Below the pieces are notes generated by a model. That model saw nothing but the letters and a program-made list of their open reading frames with translations. It made no database searches and was not told the origin of the DNA. The position numbers and the translations under genes were made by a program. Of a stretch of DNA of 64,000 bases, positions 50,539 to 58,163 are shown piece after piece; the stretch's first letter is position 1; each line of letters begins with the position of its first letter. The stretch comes from Bacillus sp. SJS (GTDB lineage Bacteria; Bacillota; Bacilli; Bacillales; Bacillaceae), in assembly GCF_000732485.2 (NCBI RefSeq), contig NZ_JAQV02000010.1:1-64000 (forward strand). Direction: 5' to 3'.

Positions 50539-51378
50539 ATGCGCAAGGAAATTGCTAGAGTAGAGAATGTAACCTTTTCCTATCCTGATCGCGAAAAACC
50601 TGCTTTAGATGAGGTGTCCTTAAACATCTATGAAGGTGAATGGCTGGCAATTGTCGGTCATAATGGATCTGGAAAATCGACTCTTGCCCGGATATTGAAT
50701 GGACTTTTGCTGCCGTCCAAAGGGAAAGTGAAGATTGCAGGTACTGAACTTTCAGAGGAGACTATCTGGGATGTACGCAAGAAGGTCGGGATGGTGTTTC
50801 AAAACCCCGATAATCAATTTGTTGGAACCACCGTTAAGGATGATGTGGCTTTTGGTCTGGAAAACAACGGAATTCCCCGTGGAGAAATGATAGAACGGGT
50901 GGATTGGGCGACAAAGCAAGTTAAGATGGATGCTTTTCTCGATCAAGAGCCGCACCATCTGTCAGGCGGTCAGAAACAGCGTGTTGCCATCGCTGGTGTG
51001 CTGGCCGTTAAGCCTCAAATTATGATATTGGATGAAGCTACATCCATGCTCGATCCGGCAGGGCGTCAAGATGTGATGGACACCGTACGCCTCTTAAATG
51101 ATCAAGGGGCTGTTACAGTCATCTCCATTACGCACGATCTTGAAGAGGCTTCAAAGGCTGACCGGATCATCGTTATGAATAAGGGGAAGAAGCTTAAAGA
51201 GGGGAAACCGGAGATTATTTTTTCAATGGGGGAAGAGCTCTCGAGAATCGGTCTCGATCTTCCGTTCCCTTACAAGCTGAGTATGGAAATGCGCAAAGCA
51301 GGCATTCCGCTTCAGCATAATCACTTAACTGAACAAGGATTGGTGGATGAGCTATGGACATTACAGCAAAAGGCCTAG
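50539..51378 (+). CDS. ecfA1: ECF transporter ATPase EcfA1
   Basis: EcfA1 (279 residues) is one of two ATPases of the shared energy-coupling module that powers several vitamin and metal S-components. It has Walker A IVGHNGSGKSTLA (about 38-50), Q-loop VFQNPDNQFVGTTVKDDVAFGLEN, signature LSGGQKQR and Walker B IMILDEATSMLDP. ATG 50539 is chosen after GAGGAGAAG; starts a few codons upstream (TTG 50512) would overlap that site. It overlaps ecfA2 by 25 bases. Confidence 0.95.
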   Translation: MRKEIARVENVTFSYPDREKPALDEVSLNIYEGEWLAIVGHNGSGKSTLARILNGLLLPSKGKVKIAGTELSEETIWDVRKKVGMVFQNPDNQFVGTTVKDDVAFGLENNGIPRGEMIERVDWATKQVKMDAFLDQEPHHLSGGQKQRVAIAGVLAVKPQIMILDEATSMLDPAGRQDVMDTVRLLNDQGAVTVISITHDLEEASKADRIIVMNKGKKLKEGKPEIIFSMGEELSRIGLDLPFPYKLSMEMRKAGIPLQHNHLTEQGLVDELWTLQQKA

Positions 51379-52223
51379 AGCATACGTACAATCCGAGGAC
51401 CCCTTTTGAAAAACGTGCGATTTATAACATGGATCTTCATATAAAATCTGGGTCCTACACGGCAATTATAGGTCACACCGGATCAGGCAAGTCAACACTC
51501 CTTCAGCATTTAAATGGATTGCTGAAGCCAACAGCCGGCTCTATTTCAATCGGGGATCGAATGATAAAGGCAAAAGAGAAAGCGAAGCATTTAAAATCGG
51601 TCCGGAAAAAGGTTGGCATTGTGTTTCAGTTTCCTGAGCATCAGCTCTTTGAAGAAACGGTCGAAAAAGACATTATGTTCGGACCAATGAATTTCGGCGT
51701 TTCGGAAGAGGCTGCAAGAGAGAGAGCCAGAGAGATGATCAGAATGGTTGGTTTGCCTTCCGAGGTACTTGACCGGTCTCCTTTCGATTTAAGCGGAGGA
51801 CAAATGAGAAGAGTGGCGATTGCAGGTGTACTTGCAATGGATCCCGAAGTCATTGTCCTGGACGAGCCTACAGCAGGTCTTGACCCTAAGGGCCGACATG
51901 ATATTATGGAGCTTTTCTATCAGCTTCATCGTGAAAAGGGACTGACAACGATCCTGGTGACTCACAGCATGGAGGATGCCGCCAGATATGCAGAGGAGCT
52001 CATCGTACTTCATCAAGGGACGATTCAGCTGAAAGGGACACCTCAAGAGGTATTTTCGTCATCCGTTAAAATAACGGAAGCAGGACTCAGGCTGCCTGAA
52101 ACCGTGCAGTTTAAATACGCACTGGAATCTAAGCTCGGAATCCGAATCGAAGAAACACCGCTTACGATTCAGGAGACAGTTCAGGCTCTCCGGTCTCTCT
52201 ACGTAAAGGAGGGAGACAATTGA
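51354..52223 (+). CDS. ecfA2: ECF transporter ATPase EcfA2
   Basis: EcfA2 (289 residues) pairs with EcfA1. Walker A is IIGHTGSGKSTLL, followed by FQFPEHQLFEETVEKDIMFGPMNFGVS, the signature LSGGQMRR and Walker B VIVLDEPTAGLDP. The C-terminal part (about 225-289) is the ECF-specific coupling and dimer tail. ATG 51354 lies inside ecfA1, and the stop overlaps ecfT. No substrate-binding S-component is in the window. Confidence 0.95.
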   Translation: MDITAKGLEHTYNPRTPFEKRAIYNMDLHIKSGSYTAIIGHTGSGKSTLLQHLNGLLKPTAGSISIGDRMIKAKEKAKHLKSVRKKVGIVFQFPEHQLFEETVEKDIMFGPMNFGVSEEAARERAREMIRMVGLPSEVLDRSPFDLSGGQMRRVAIAGVLAMDPEVIVLDEPTAGLDPKGRHDIMELFYQLHREKGLTTILVTHSMEDAARYAEELIVLHQGTIQLKGTPQEVFSSSVKITEAGLRLPETVQFKYALESKLGIRIEETPLTIQETVQALRSLYVKEGDN

Positions 52224-53014
52224 ACAGCATGATTATAGGAAAATATGTGCCTGGTCATTCCTTTGTGCACAAGCTCGATCCCAGATCCAAGCTCCTGCTG
52301 GTCTTTTTATTCGTCTTTATTGTGTTTCTTGCAAACAATGCCGTTACGTATGCTATTTTAGGTTTGTTTACGATCCTGGTTGTTTCCCTTACCAAGCTGC
52401 CGCCAAGATTTCTTGCTGCAGGCTTGAAGCCGATTTTATGGATTATCCTGTTCACCTTTATTCTGCATATTTTGGTTACAAAACAGGGTCCTGTCCTTTT
52501 CCAATTTTCATTTGTTTCGATTCATGAGGAAGGACTGCGGCAGGGGATTTTCATCTCGCTTCGTTTTCTTTACTTGATTTTAATTACGACGCTGCTAACA
52601 CTTACGACTACTCCGATTGAAGTAACAGATGGGATGGAGAATCTTCTTCATCCATTCAAAAAGCTTGGGCTTCCTATCCATGAGCTTGCATTAATGATGT
52701 CAATCGCTCTCCGGTTTATTCCAACGCTGACAGATGAAACCGACAAAATTATGAAGGCTCAAATGGCAAGAGGGGTGGACTTTTCCTCAGGACCGCTGAC
52801 AAAGCGCATCCAGTCCATAGTCCCTTTACTGGTTCCATTGTTTATCAGCGCCTTTAAAAGAGCTGAGGAGCTTGCTACGGCGATGGAAGCGAGAGGCTAT
52901 CAGGGCGGGGAAGGAAGAACGAAATACAGGCAGCTGAAATGGGACACTCAGGACTCGATGATCATGGTTCTGCTTCTGATTTTGTCCGTTCTTCTTCTGC
53001 TGTTCCGTTCGTAG
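52220..53014 (+). CDS. ecfT: ECF transporter membrane coupling protein EcfT
   Basis: EcfT (264 residues) is the membrane scaffold joining the two ATPases to S-components. Hydrophobic segments lie near 25-65, 70-90, 105-130 and 240-262, and two coupling motifs are visible: QMARGVDF and MEARGYQGG (Ala-Arg-Gly). The TTG at 52220 overlaps the ecfA2 stop and gives MNSMIIGKYVPG, close to the B. subtilis start; ATG 52229 is an alternative. Ribosome binding uses AAGGAGGGAGA. Confidence 0.95.
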   Translation: MNSMIIGKYVPGHSFVHKLDPRSKLLLVFLFVFIVFLANNAVTYAILGLFTILVVSLTKLPPRFLAAGLKPILWIILFTFILHILVTKQGPVLFQFSFVSIHEEGLRQGIFISLRFLYLILITTLLTLTTTPIEVTDGMENLLHPFKKLGLPIHELALMMSIALRFIPTLTDETDKIMKAQMARGVDFSSGPLTKRIQSIVPLLVPLFISAFKRAEELATAMEARGYQGGEGRTKYRQLKWDTQDSMIMVLLLILSVLLLLFRS

Positions 53015-53023
53015 GTGTCCAGG

Positions 53024-53764
53024 ATGAGAATGAAAATGATCATTGCATACGATGGAACCGATTTTAACGGCTATCAGATTCAGCCTGATGCAAGAACCGT
53101 TCAACAGGAGCTTGAGGTGGCTTTATCGAAGCTCCATAAAGGAGCGAATATAAAAGTATCCGCTTCCGGAAGAACCGATGCCCGGGTCCATGCAAAGGGG
53201 CAGGTCATCCATTTTGATACGCCTCTCAGCATTCCGATGGAGAAGTGGCCTAAAGCTCTTAATGCAGTGCTTGCGAAGGATGTAAGGGTGCTTGAAGCTT
53301 CTGAGGCACCCGAGAGCTTCCATGCACGCTTTGATGCATGCGGAAAAGAATACAGGTATGTAATTGACCGCTCTCGTGTTCAGGATGTATTTCTGAGAAA
53401 CTATGCATATCATTATCCGCACCCATTAAACATGGAGGCGATGAAAATGGCTTCCCGGCATTTATTAGGGACACATGATTTTACTGCCTTTTGTTCAGCG
53501 AAAACGGAGGTTGAGGACCGTGTACGGACCATTGAATCAATCGAGTTCACTGAAGAAGGCGATAAACTGACGATGTCGATCAGGGGCAGCGGCTTTTTGT
53601 ACAACATGGTCCGTATTATTATGGGAACGCTTCTGAACGCGGGCACCGGAATGACTCAGCCGGGAGAGATTTCTGACATGATTTTTTCCAGAGACCGTAC
53701 GAAAACTGGAAAAACAGCGCCGGGCCATGGTTTATATTTATATAAAGTTTTCTATGACAACTAA
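53024..53764 (+). CDS. truA: tRNA pseudouridine synthase TruA
   Basis: TruA (246 residues) makes pseudouridine at positions 38-40 of tRNA anticodon arms. Family parts: MRMKMIIAYDGTDFNGYQIQPDARTVQQELE, the catalytic stretch SGRTDARVHAKGQVIHFDT with the active Asp, HDFTAFCSAKTEVEDRVRTIESIE, and GSGFLYNMVRIIMGTLL. The residue after GRTDA is usually Gly but is Arg here. ATG 53024 is chosen (AGGTG six bases upstream); GTG 53015 overlaps that site. It ends the ecf-truA group. Confidence 0.94.
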   Translation: MRMKMIIAYDGTDFNGYQIQPDARTVQQELEVALSKLHKGANIKVSASGRTDARVHAKGQVIHFDTPLSIPMEKWPKALNAVLAKDVRVLEASEAPESFHARFDACGKEYRYVIDRSRVQDVFLRNYAYHYPHPLNMEAMKMASRHLLGTHDFTAFCSAKTEVEDRVRTIESIEFTEEGDKLTMSIRGSGFLYNMVRIIMGTLLNAGTGMTQPGEISDMIFSRDRTKTGKTAPGHGLYLYKVFYDN

Positions 53765-53782
53765 ACCAGGTGTAACATTGTC

Positions 53783-53811
53783 TTGACATTGCGCCATTAC
53801 TGAGATAAACT
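53783..53811 (+). promoter_or_regulatory. Promoter of rplM-rpsI
   Basis: TTGACA (53783-53788), 17 bp, TAAACT (53806-53811), in the gap after truA. Confidence 0.85.
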
Positions 53812-53825
53812 ATCACATGGTATGT

Positions 53826-53873
53826 ATTTCATCCCCACGATAAAGCCCCGGAAAGCTCATCGTGTTTTGAAAT
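53826..53873 (+). promoter_or_regulatory. L13 leader hairpin
   Basis: ATTTCA (53826-53831) pairs with TGAAAT (53868-53873) and CACGAT (53836-53841) with ATCGTG (53859-53864), closing a conserved-looking internal region GCCCCGGAAAGC. Position and shape fit the L13 leader described in Firmicutes, thought to let L13 control rplM-rpsI. Confidence 0.75.
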
Positions 53874-53919
53874 AAAAATGGAACTAACGTTTATGGAAAG
53901 ATATTAGGAGGGAAATTTA

Positions 53920-54357
53920 ATGCGTACAACGTATATGGCGAAAGCTAGCGAAGTTGACCGTAAGTGGTACGTTGTAGATGCAGCTGGCAAGACACTAGGT
54001 CGTCTTTCTACTGAAGTAGCATCTATTCTTCGCGGCAAACACAAGCCGACTTTTACACCACATGTAGACACTGGAGATCACGTGATCATCATCAACGCTG
54101 AGAAAATTGAACTGACAGGTAAGAAATTGACTGATAAAATTTACTACCGTCACAGCCAATTCCCTGGCGGACTTAAATCTAGAACAGCTCTTGAAATGCG
54201 TACAAACTACGCTGAAAAAATGCTTGAGCTAGCGATCAAAGGAATGCTTCCGAAGAATTCTCTTGGCCGTCAAATCTTCAAGAAATTGCACGTTTACACG
54301 GGTGCTGAGCATCCACACCAAGCACAACAGCCTGAAGTTTACGAACTTCGCGGTTAA
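53920..54357 (+). CDS. rplM: Ribosomal protein L13
   Basis: L13 (145 residues) is an early assembly protein. Sequence [86 protein letters not shown] and [38 protein letters not shown] are diagnostic. ATG 53920 follows TTAGGAGGGAAA. Confidence 0.98.
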   Translation: MRTTYMAKASEVDRKWYVVDAAGKTLGRLSTEVASILRGKHKPTFTPHVDTGDHVIIINAEKIELTGKKLTDKIYYRHSQFPGGLKSRTALEMRTNYAEKMLELAIKGMLPKNSLGRQIFKKLHVYTGAEHPHQAQQPEVYELRG

Positions 54358-54377
54358 TTAATAAGGAGGTTATCAAT

Positions 54378-54770
54378 TTGGCACAGGTTCAATATTACGG
54401 TACTGGCCGCCGCAAGAGCTCCGTTGCTCGTGTACGCCTAATTCCAGGCGAAGGCAAGATCGTTGTTAATAAACGCGACATTAAAGATTACATCCCATTC
54501 GCAGCTCTAATCGAGGACGTAAAACAGCCGCTTAACTTGACTGAAACTGGTTCTTCTTACGATGTACTAGTTAGCGTTAACGGCGGAGGATTTGCTGGTC
54601 AAGCCGGCGCAATCCGCCACGGTATCTCTCGTGCATTGCTTCAAGCAGATCCTGAGTTCCGTACAACTCTTAAACGCGCTGGTCTATTGACTCGTGACGC
54701 TCGTATGAAAGAGCGTAAAAAATACGGACTTAAAGGCGCACGCCGTGCACCTCAGTTCTCAAAACGTTAA
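54378..54770 (+). CDS. rpsI: Ribosomal protein S9
   Basis: S9 (130 residues) has a C-terminal tail reaching the P-site tRNA. Sequence [40 protein letters not shown] and the full tail [18 protein letters not shown] are intact, so the integrase-bearing element downstream has not altered the gene. The start is TTG 54378 after TAAGGAGGTTATCAA. Terminator follows at 54793. Confidence 0.98.
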   Translation: MAQVQYYGTGRRKSSVARVRLIPGEGKIVVNKRDIKDYIPFAALIEDVKQPLNLTETGSSYDVLVSVNGGGFAGQAGAIRHGISRALLQADPEFRTTLKRAGLLTRDARMKERKKYGLKGARRAPQFSKR

Positions 54771-54792
54771 TATACCTGGTATATCAATGTTT

Positions 54793-54828
54793 ACCCTCTT
54801 TGCTCCAGTGGAGCGAGGAGGGTTTTTT
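54793..54828 (+). terminator. Terminator after rpsI
   Basis: CCCTC-GCTCC pairs with GGAGC-GGAGGG around AGT (54794-54822) and is followed by six T. It lies just before the integrase end of the accessory element. Confidence 0.95.
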
Positions 54829-54845
54829 CATGTCCGGAGATGGAA

Positions 54846-54867
54846 TTGAATACCCCTTGAATACCCC
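54846..54867 (+). repeat. Tandem TTGAATACCCC, candidate attachment-site part
   Basis: TTGAATACCCC occurs twice head to tail (54846-54856 and 54857-54867) between the rpsI terminator and the integrase stop. Integrase genes usually lie beside their attachment site, so this may be a core or an arm-binding site. No second copy further right was found by eye. Confidence 0.5.
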
Positions 54868-54870
54868 GAG

Positions 54871-56049
54871 CTAAAATTTCATATATTTCTGGAACATTTC
54901 CGCAGTTTTTTCTTTCGCTTCCTCAGTCACGTGAGTGTAAATATCCATTGTGGTTTTAATATCTGTGTGACCTAGCTGGGCTTGTACATCTTTGATGGAA
55001 GCGCCGGCTGCAAATAGCAAACTGGCATGTGTATGCCTGAATGCGTGAACATTTATTTGAGGCAGATCCGGATTTTTTTGATAAATACTCTCAAGCTTTT
55101 CGTTCAAAAATGCCAGTCGGCAATAATCCATTTTATGTTTTGATTGGTTATAGATTGTGAAGACAGGCTGTTTTTCATCAGATTCAAAGCAATCGGCAAG
55201 TTGTAACGTCAGGTAGCGCTGTATTTGCTTGCTGCGCCATTTTTTCAAAATCGCTAGGGTTTCATCATCCACTCGAACAACTCGCCGAGAGGCCTTCGTT
55301 TTCGAGGTCTGAAGCTGCTTCTTGCCTCCAATGTGAATAAGTGTCTTTTTTAAACTGATTTTCTTGTGATGGAAGTCCACGTCGGACCAATGCAGGGCAC
55401 ACAGCTCCCCCTTGCGTGCCCCTGTGAAGGCGAGAACCCGAAACATGGCATAACACATATCATCGTCCTTAATCGCCTCCAGGAAGCTCCTGAGCTCTTC
55501 TCGCGTGTAGTAATACTTTCTCTCTTCAAGTTCTGAATCATATTCCAACACATGCTTTAATTTAGGCAACGTGACATAATCCATTGGGTTGCGCTTTATA
55601 ATATCCATTTTCATAGCATAACGAAAGACTTGGTTTGCTTGAATCTTGTAATCGTTGAAGGTCTTAAGCTCCTCGGCCCATGTATTAATGGCTTTTTGAC
55701 AATGCGACCGGGATATATCTTTCATTTTAATCGGACCGAAGAGTGGGAGAATTCTCCGGCTGAATTTACTCTCCATTGCGTACGCCGTAGTGGGCTTTAC
55801 TTCCTTCTGATGCTGCTTAAACCATTCCTCAAAAACTTCCTTAAAGGTCACTCGATCATTTTGACGGAGCCCGAGCTCATTAACTTCCACCATTAATTTA
55901 GATAGCGCAATATTTGCTTCTTTTTTTGTTTTGAATCCTCGCCGGGTGGTGCGTTTTTTCTTACCTGTGAGCGGATCCTTGCCGAGATACACATTAAACA
56001 TATATGCGGTCGTACCGTCTTTCTTCGTATACTTTTTAATATTTGCCAT
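54871..56049 (-). CDS. int: Tyrosine recombinase (phage/ICE-type integrase)
   Basis: This 392-residue integrase has an N-terminal arm-binding domain (about 1-60, GKDPLTGKKKRTTRRGFKTKKEANIALSKL), a SAM-like core-binding domain (about 65-165) and a catalytic domain (about 170-385). Catalytic residues visible: Arg of TGARKGEL, Lys region KTKASRRVV, His-x-x-Arg of HAFRHTHASLL, His of LGHTDIKTTMDIYTHV, with Tyr in DIYTHV as nucleophile. ATG at 56049 follows GGAAAGGAA. It points toward rpsI, whose 3' side is therefore the probable integration site. It sits with a phage-like repressor, suggesting a prophage or integrative element, perhaps reduced. Confidence 0.95.
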   Translation of the reverse strand: MANIKKYTKKDGTTAYMFNVYLGKDPLTGKKKRTTRRGFKTKKEANIALSKLMVEVNELGLRQNDRVTFKEVFEEWFKQHQKEVKPTTAYAMESKFSRRILPLFGPIKMKDISRSHCQKAINTWAEELKTFNDYKIQANQVFRYAMKMDIIKRNPMDYVTLPKLKHVLEYDSELEERKYYYTREELRSFLEAIKDDDMCYAMFRVLAFTGARKGELCALHWSDVDFHHKKISLKKTLIHIGGKKQLQTSKTKASRRVVRVDDETLAILKKWRSKQIQRYLTLQLADCFESDEKQPVFTIYNQSKHKMDYCRLAFLNEKLESIYQKNPDLPQINVHAFRHTHASLLFAAGASIKDVQAQLGHTDIKTTMDIYTHVTEEAKEKTAEMFQKYMKF

Positions 56050-56103
56050 ATTAGGTTCCTTTCCAATACGCTGGCAGGCTATATACAGGAAAAGGAAGGT
56101 GCT

Positions 56104-56592
56104 TTATTCAAGGATTAATTCAAGCATTAGTTTAACTTTTCTGCGTTTCTCATCTGTTAAATAAGCATTCTTATAATACAAGTCAACCTTGAGATTAAGA
56201 AGATCGCTAAGGTCAAATAATCTTCTTCTTAATTCGTCGTCTGATAGTTCTCTAATACTTTGCTCTCCATTTGGTGATATCAATTCCTCAGTGCAAGGAA
56301 GCTTCACATTTACTTTTTTTCTTTTGCTCAATAATCTTTCTTCTTTAAAAAGGTCATCTTCACCTACATATGAATCAGAATAACCTGCTAAGTTCATCAG
56401 GTAGATGTAGGATATATCTAATCCTTCAGCAATCTTTTTTAACAGTGGGGGTTTAGGCAAATCTTTATAGCCATTCTCAATTTGTGATAAGTATGAATCA
56501 GAGTAGCCAGTACGCGCCTTTAAATCGAGTAGTGTTAGTTTTTTCTCTTTCCTGATGTCTTTAAGTTTGGCGCCAAATTCTTTTGCGTCCAT
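56104..56592 (-). CDS. Phage-type XRE repressor
   Basis: A 162-residue protein with an N-terminal helix-turn-helix of the Cro/CI (XRE) family (about 6-65: FGAKLKDIRKEKKLTLLDLKARTGYSDSYLSQIENGYKDLPKPPLLKKIAEGLDISYIYLMNLAGY). The remaining part is charged and ends in helices (DDELRRRLFDLSDLLNLKVDLYY); it lacks an obvious self-cleavage or metalloprotease motif. ATG at 56592 follows GCGAGGTAACC. It faces a divergent HTH gene over palindromes in the 171-bp gap, as a lysogeny or excision switch would. Target genes are inferred from position. Confidence 0.88.
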   Translation of the reverse strand: MDAKEFGAKLKDIRKEKKLTLLDLKARTGYSDSYLSQIENGYKDLPKPPLLKKIAEGLDISYIYLMNLAGYSDSYVGEDDLFKEERLLSKRKKVNVKLPCTEELISPNGEQSIRELSDDELRRRLFDLSDLLNLKVDLYYKNAYLTDEKRRKVKLMLELILE

Positions 56593-56640
56593 TAAGGTTA
56601 CCTCGCCTTTAAGTTTATATAATTATTATTACATATTTAA

Positions 56641-56732
56641 TTTACTAAGTAAATATATTTCTAACTAAAGTATTGTATATAAATGGTATTTATTGTATAA
56701 TAAAGTTAGCAAATAAATTACTTAATAAGTAA
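56641..56732 (+). promoter_or_regulatory. Divergent control region with operator palindromes
   Basis: TTTACTAAGTAAA (56641-56653) and TTACTTAATAAGTAA (56718-56732) are palindromes sharing TTACT/AGTAA half-sites. Between them TTGTAT (56673-56678), 17 bp, TATAAT (56696-56701) form a rightward promoter for the gene at 56764. The left palindrome lies where a leftward promoter for the repressor would have its -35 box. The layout fits autoregulation plus repression of the rightward gene. Confidence 0.75.
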
Positions 56733-56763
56733 AGATAGGTAATAGGGGAGGTGAGATAAACGA

Positions 56764-57069
56764 ATGGATGGGTTCATACCTCTGCAGGTCTCAGAAGAGT
56801 TTAAAGGTAAATATTTCGAATTTTTTTATGCACTTAGTCAAGAGGCATTTGAAGCTGCTAAACGGGATAGCGGAGTGAGGAGATTCATGACCAAAAAGCA
56901 ATGCTGTGAATTTATAGGCATTTCATTCTGTTATTTGCAAAAATTAGAGAAGCTTGGATTACCGGTTATCGAACTGGAAGGAAAGGTGCTGGTAGACCGT
57001 GAGGATGTAGTGAAATTCATGTGTAAATATAAAAAAAGTGATACTATCTCTAAAGCTAAAGCAATTTAA
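56764..57069 (+). CDS. Small excisionase-like helix-turn-helix protein
   Basis: A 101-residue protein: FIPLQVSEEFKGKYFEFFYALSQEAFEAAKRDSGVRRFMTKKQCCEFIGISFCYLQKLEKLGLPVIELEGKVLVDREDVVKFMCKYKK. The part from about 45 to 92 has the order of a MerR/excisionase-type winged helix (helix-turn-helix, then a short hairpin VIELEGKVLVDREDV). It begins the rightward unit opposite the repressor, after GGGGAGGTGAG, so it is likely the Cro- or Xis-like early gene of the element. A terminator follows at 57133. Confidence 0.85.
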   Translation: MDGFIPLQVSEEFKGKYFEFFYALSQEAFEAAKRDSGVRRFMTKKQCCEFIGISFCYLQKLEKLGLPVIELEGKVLVDREDVVKFMCKYKKSDTISKAKAI

Positions 57070-57132
57070 TCGCTGGCAGGCGGTATTATACGTACAAAAG
57101 GGTGGAACATATATCCGTAAATAAAAACACTG

Positions 57133-57165
57133 AAAAAGCCGGGTTGGTTCAGCCCAGCTTTTTTT
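57133..57165 (+). terminator. Terminator after the HTH gene
   Basis: AAAAAGC (57133-57139) pairs with GCTTTTT and GGGTT with AGCCC around GGTTC, with one C-A mismatch, followed by T-run to 57165. Confidence 0.8.
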
Positions 57166-57313
57166 GTGAACAAAAACGCTTTGATTGAGGTATCCGCTGT
57201 AAAACGAATGGAAATCGAAGTATGTCCGTAAGAGCACAATTTTTCACAGGCAAAATTGCATTGAAGTGGAATAGTACATTTAAGTTGTTTTAGATCCGTA
57301 CCCCCCTGATATG

Positions 57314-57402
57314 CAACCAAAAAGGTAGTTTTTAAAAGTGGGCGTTTAGCTACCAAAAATGTGAGCTCTAAAAGTGGGTGTTTCACTACCAATAAAAGTG
57401 AC
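57314..57402 (-). repeat. 36-bp repeats, possible transposon end
   Basis: Two 36-bp units (57314-57349 and 57350-57385) share C-ACCAAAAA, then ten variable bases, then TAAAAGTGGG-GTTT; a shortened third copy (57386-57402) ends CTACCAATAAAAGTGACA. On the minus strand the block begins TGTCACTTTTATTGGTAG and repeats inward, the arrangement of multiple terminal binding sites at the ends of IS21-like or Tn7-like elements. No transposase is next to it, so it would be a lone end. This reading is inference. Confidence 0.55.
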
Positions 57403-57430
57403 AGTGCCTGAACAACCTATATGCTAGATA

Positions 57431-57468
57431 AAGAGCAGTGGATAATATTATTCACTGCTCTTTATTTT
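57431..57468. terminator. Perfect hairpin terminator
   Basis: AAGAGCAGTG (57431-57440) is the exact inverse of CACTGCTCTT (57453-57462), followed by TTATTTT. It may terminate transcription in either direction. It overlaps the beginning of a rejected 61-codon frame. Confidence 0.75.
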
Positions 57469-57680
57469 GCTCTTAAACAGTGGGCGAATTTAGAGGAATG
57501 TTCGATTAGTTTTACAAATGTACGAGTCACATCATATAGATTGAGGTTCACGCCAAGCGAGTTGAGAAACCATTGGAGTGAACCACCTGAACAATTATGG
57601 ATTTAGCCGATGAAGGGCTCTCAGGATGTATTGGATATTATGCGGCCTTTAAGCTTCGTAATGGTTTGAAACTGAGATAT

Positions 57681-58049
57681 GTTCCTCGGTTCCTGGTTTT
57701 TTCAGGAAAACTTTATATACGAAACACACATATATATATATTTATTTTTTCTAGTCTTTGATTAATAAAAGGAGGAACAGAGGAACACCTCTATGATGAG
57801 CCCTTGGTGTATCTGGAATCCATAGTACCTTTTTGGCGTGAAAGACGAGGGACATTGCAGGGACATTTCGAGTGAAGCAGGAACCAAACAGGAGAAATCA
57901 GAAAAATTCACGTGAAGGGAGTGTTCGTAAAAAAAGAAAGATCGGTAGAAAACCAGGAAAAATGCGAGGGAAAAAGAGAAAAAAAGGAACATTTAGGGGG
58001 TAAAAAGGAACTTTTCAGGCTAAAAAGGAACCAACCAGGAACCATGGAA
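57681..58049. repeat. Cluster of GGAAC words
   Basis: GGAAC occurs on the plus strand at 57774, 57782, 57880, 57985, 58006, 58026, 58037 and 58045, and on the minus strand at 57681-57685 and 57689-57693. Several copies are preceded by AAAA (AAAAAGGAAC at 57980-58030, spacing about 20). Possible protein-binding or decayed repeat sequence. Confidence 0.5.
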
Positions 58050-58163
58050 CTAAAAAATAGTTTACTTTTTTTTACAGATAGGCTATGTTTAATATGGTAA
58101 AGTTAACCATTCCGCATATTTTTCAGTCTCCTTTTACCGCAGGATAAATAAGGAGTGATTGGT

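Larger units (their letters stand above)
57070..58163. other. Non-coding interval of the accessory region
   Basis: No supported gene. It holds two terminators (57133, 57431), the 36-bp repeats (57314-57402) and the GGAAC word cluster (57774-58049). Frames of about 60 codons at 57421 and 57912 lack ribosome binding sites, overlap these structures and look accidental. AT-rich (TATATATATA at about 57731) and lysine-codon-rich bases suggest decayed mobile DNA. Confidence 0.6.

Noticed and set aside
57421-57606. 61-codon plus-strand frame
   Set aside because: Its start overlaps a perfect terminator hairpin and it lacks a ribosome binding site.
57912-58100. 62-codon lysine-rich frame
   Set aside because: Arises from purine-rich GGAAC repeats; no ribosome binding site.
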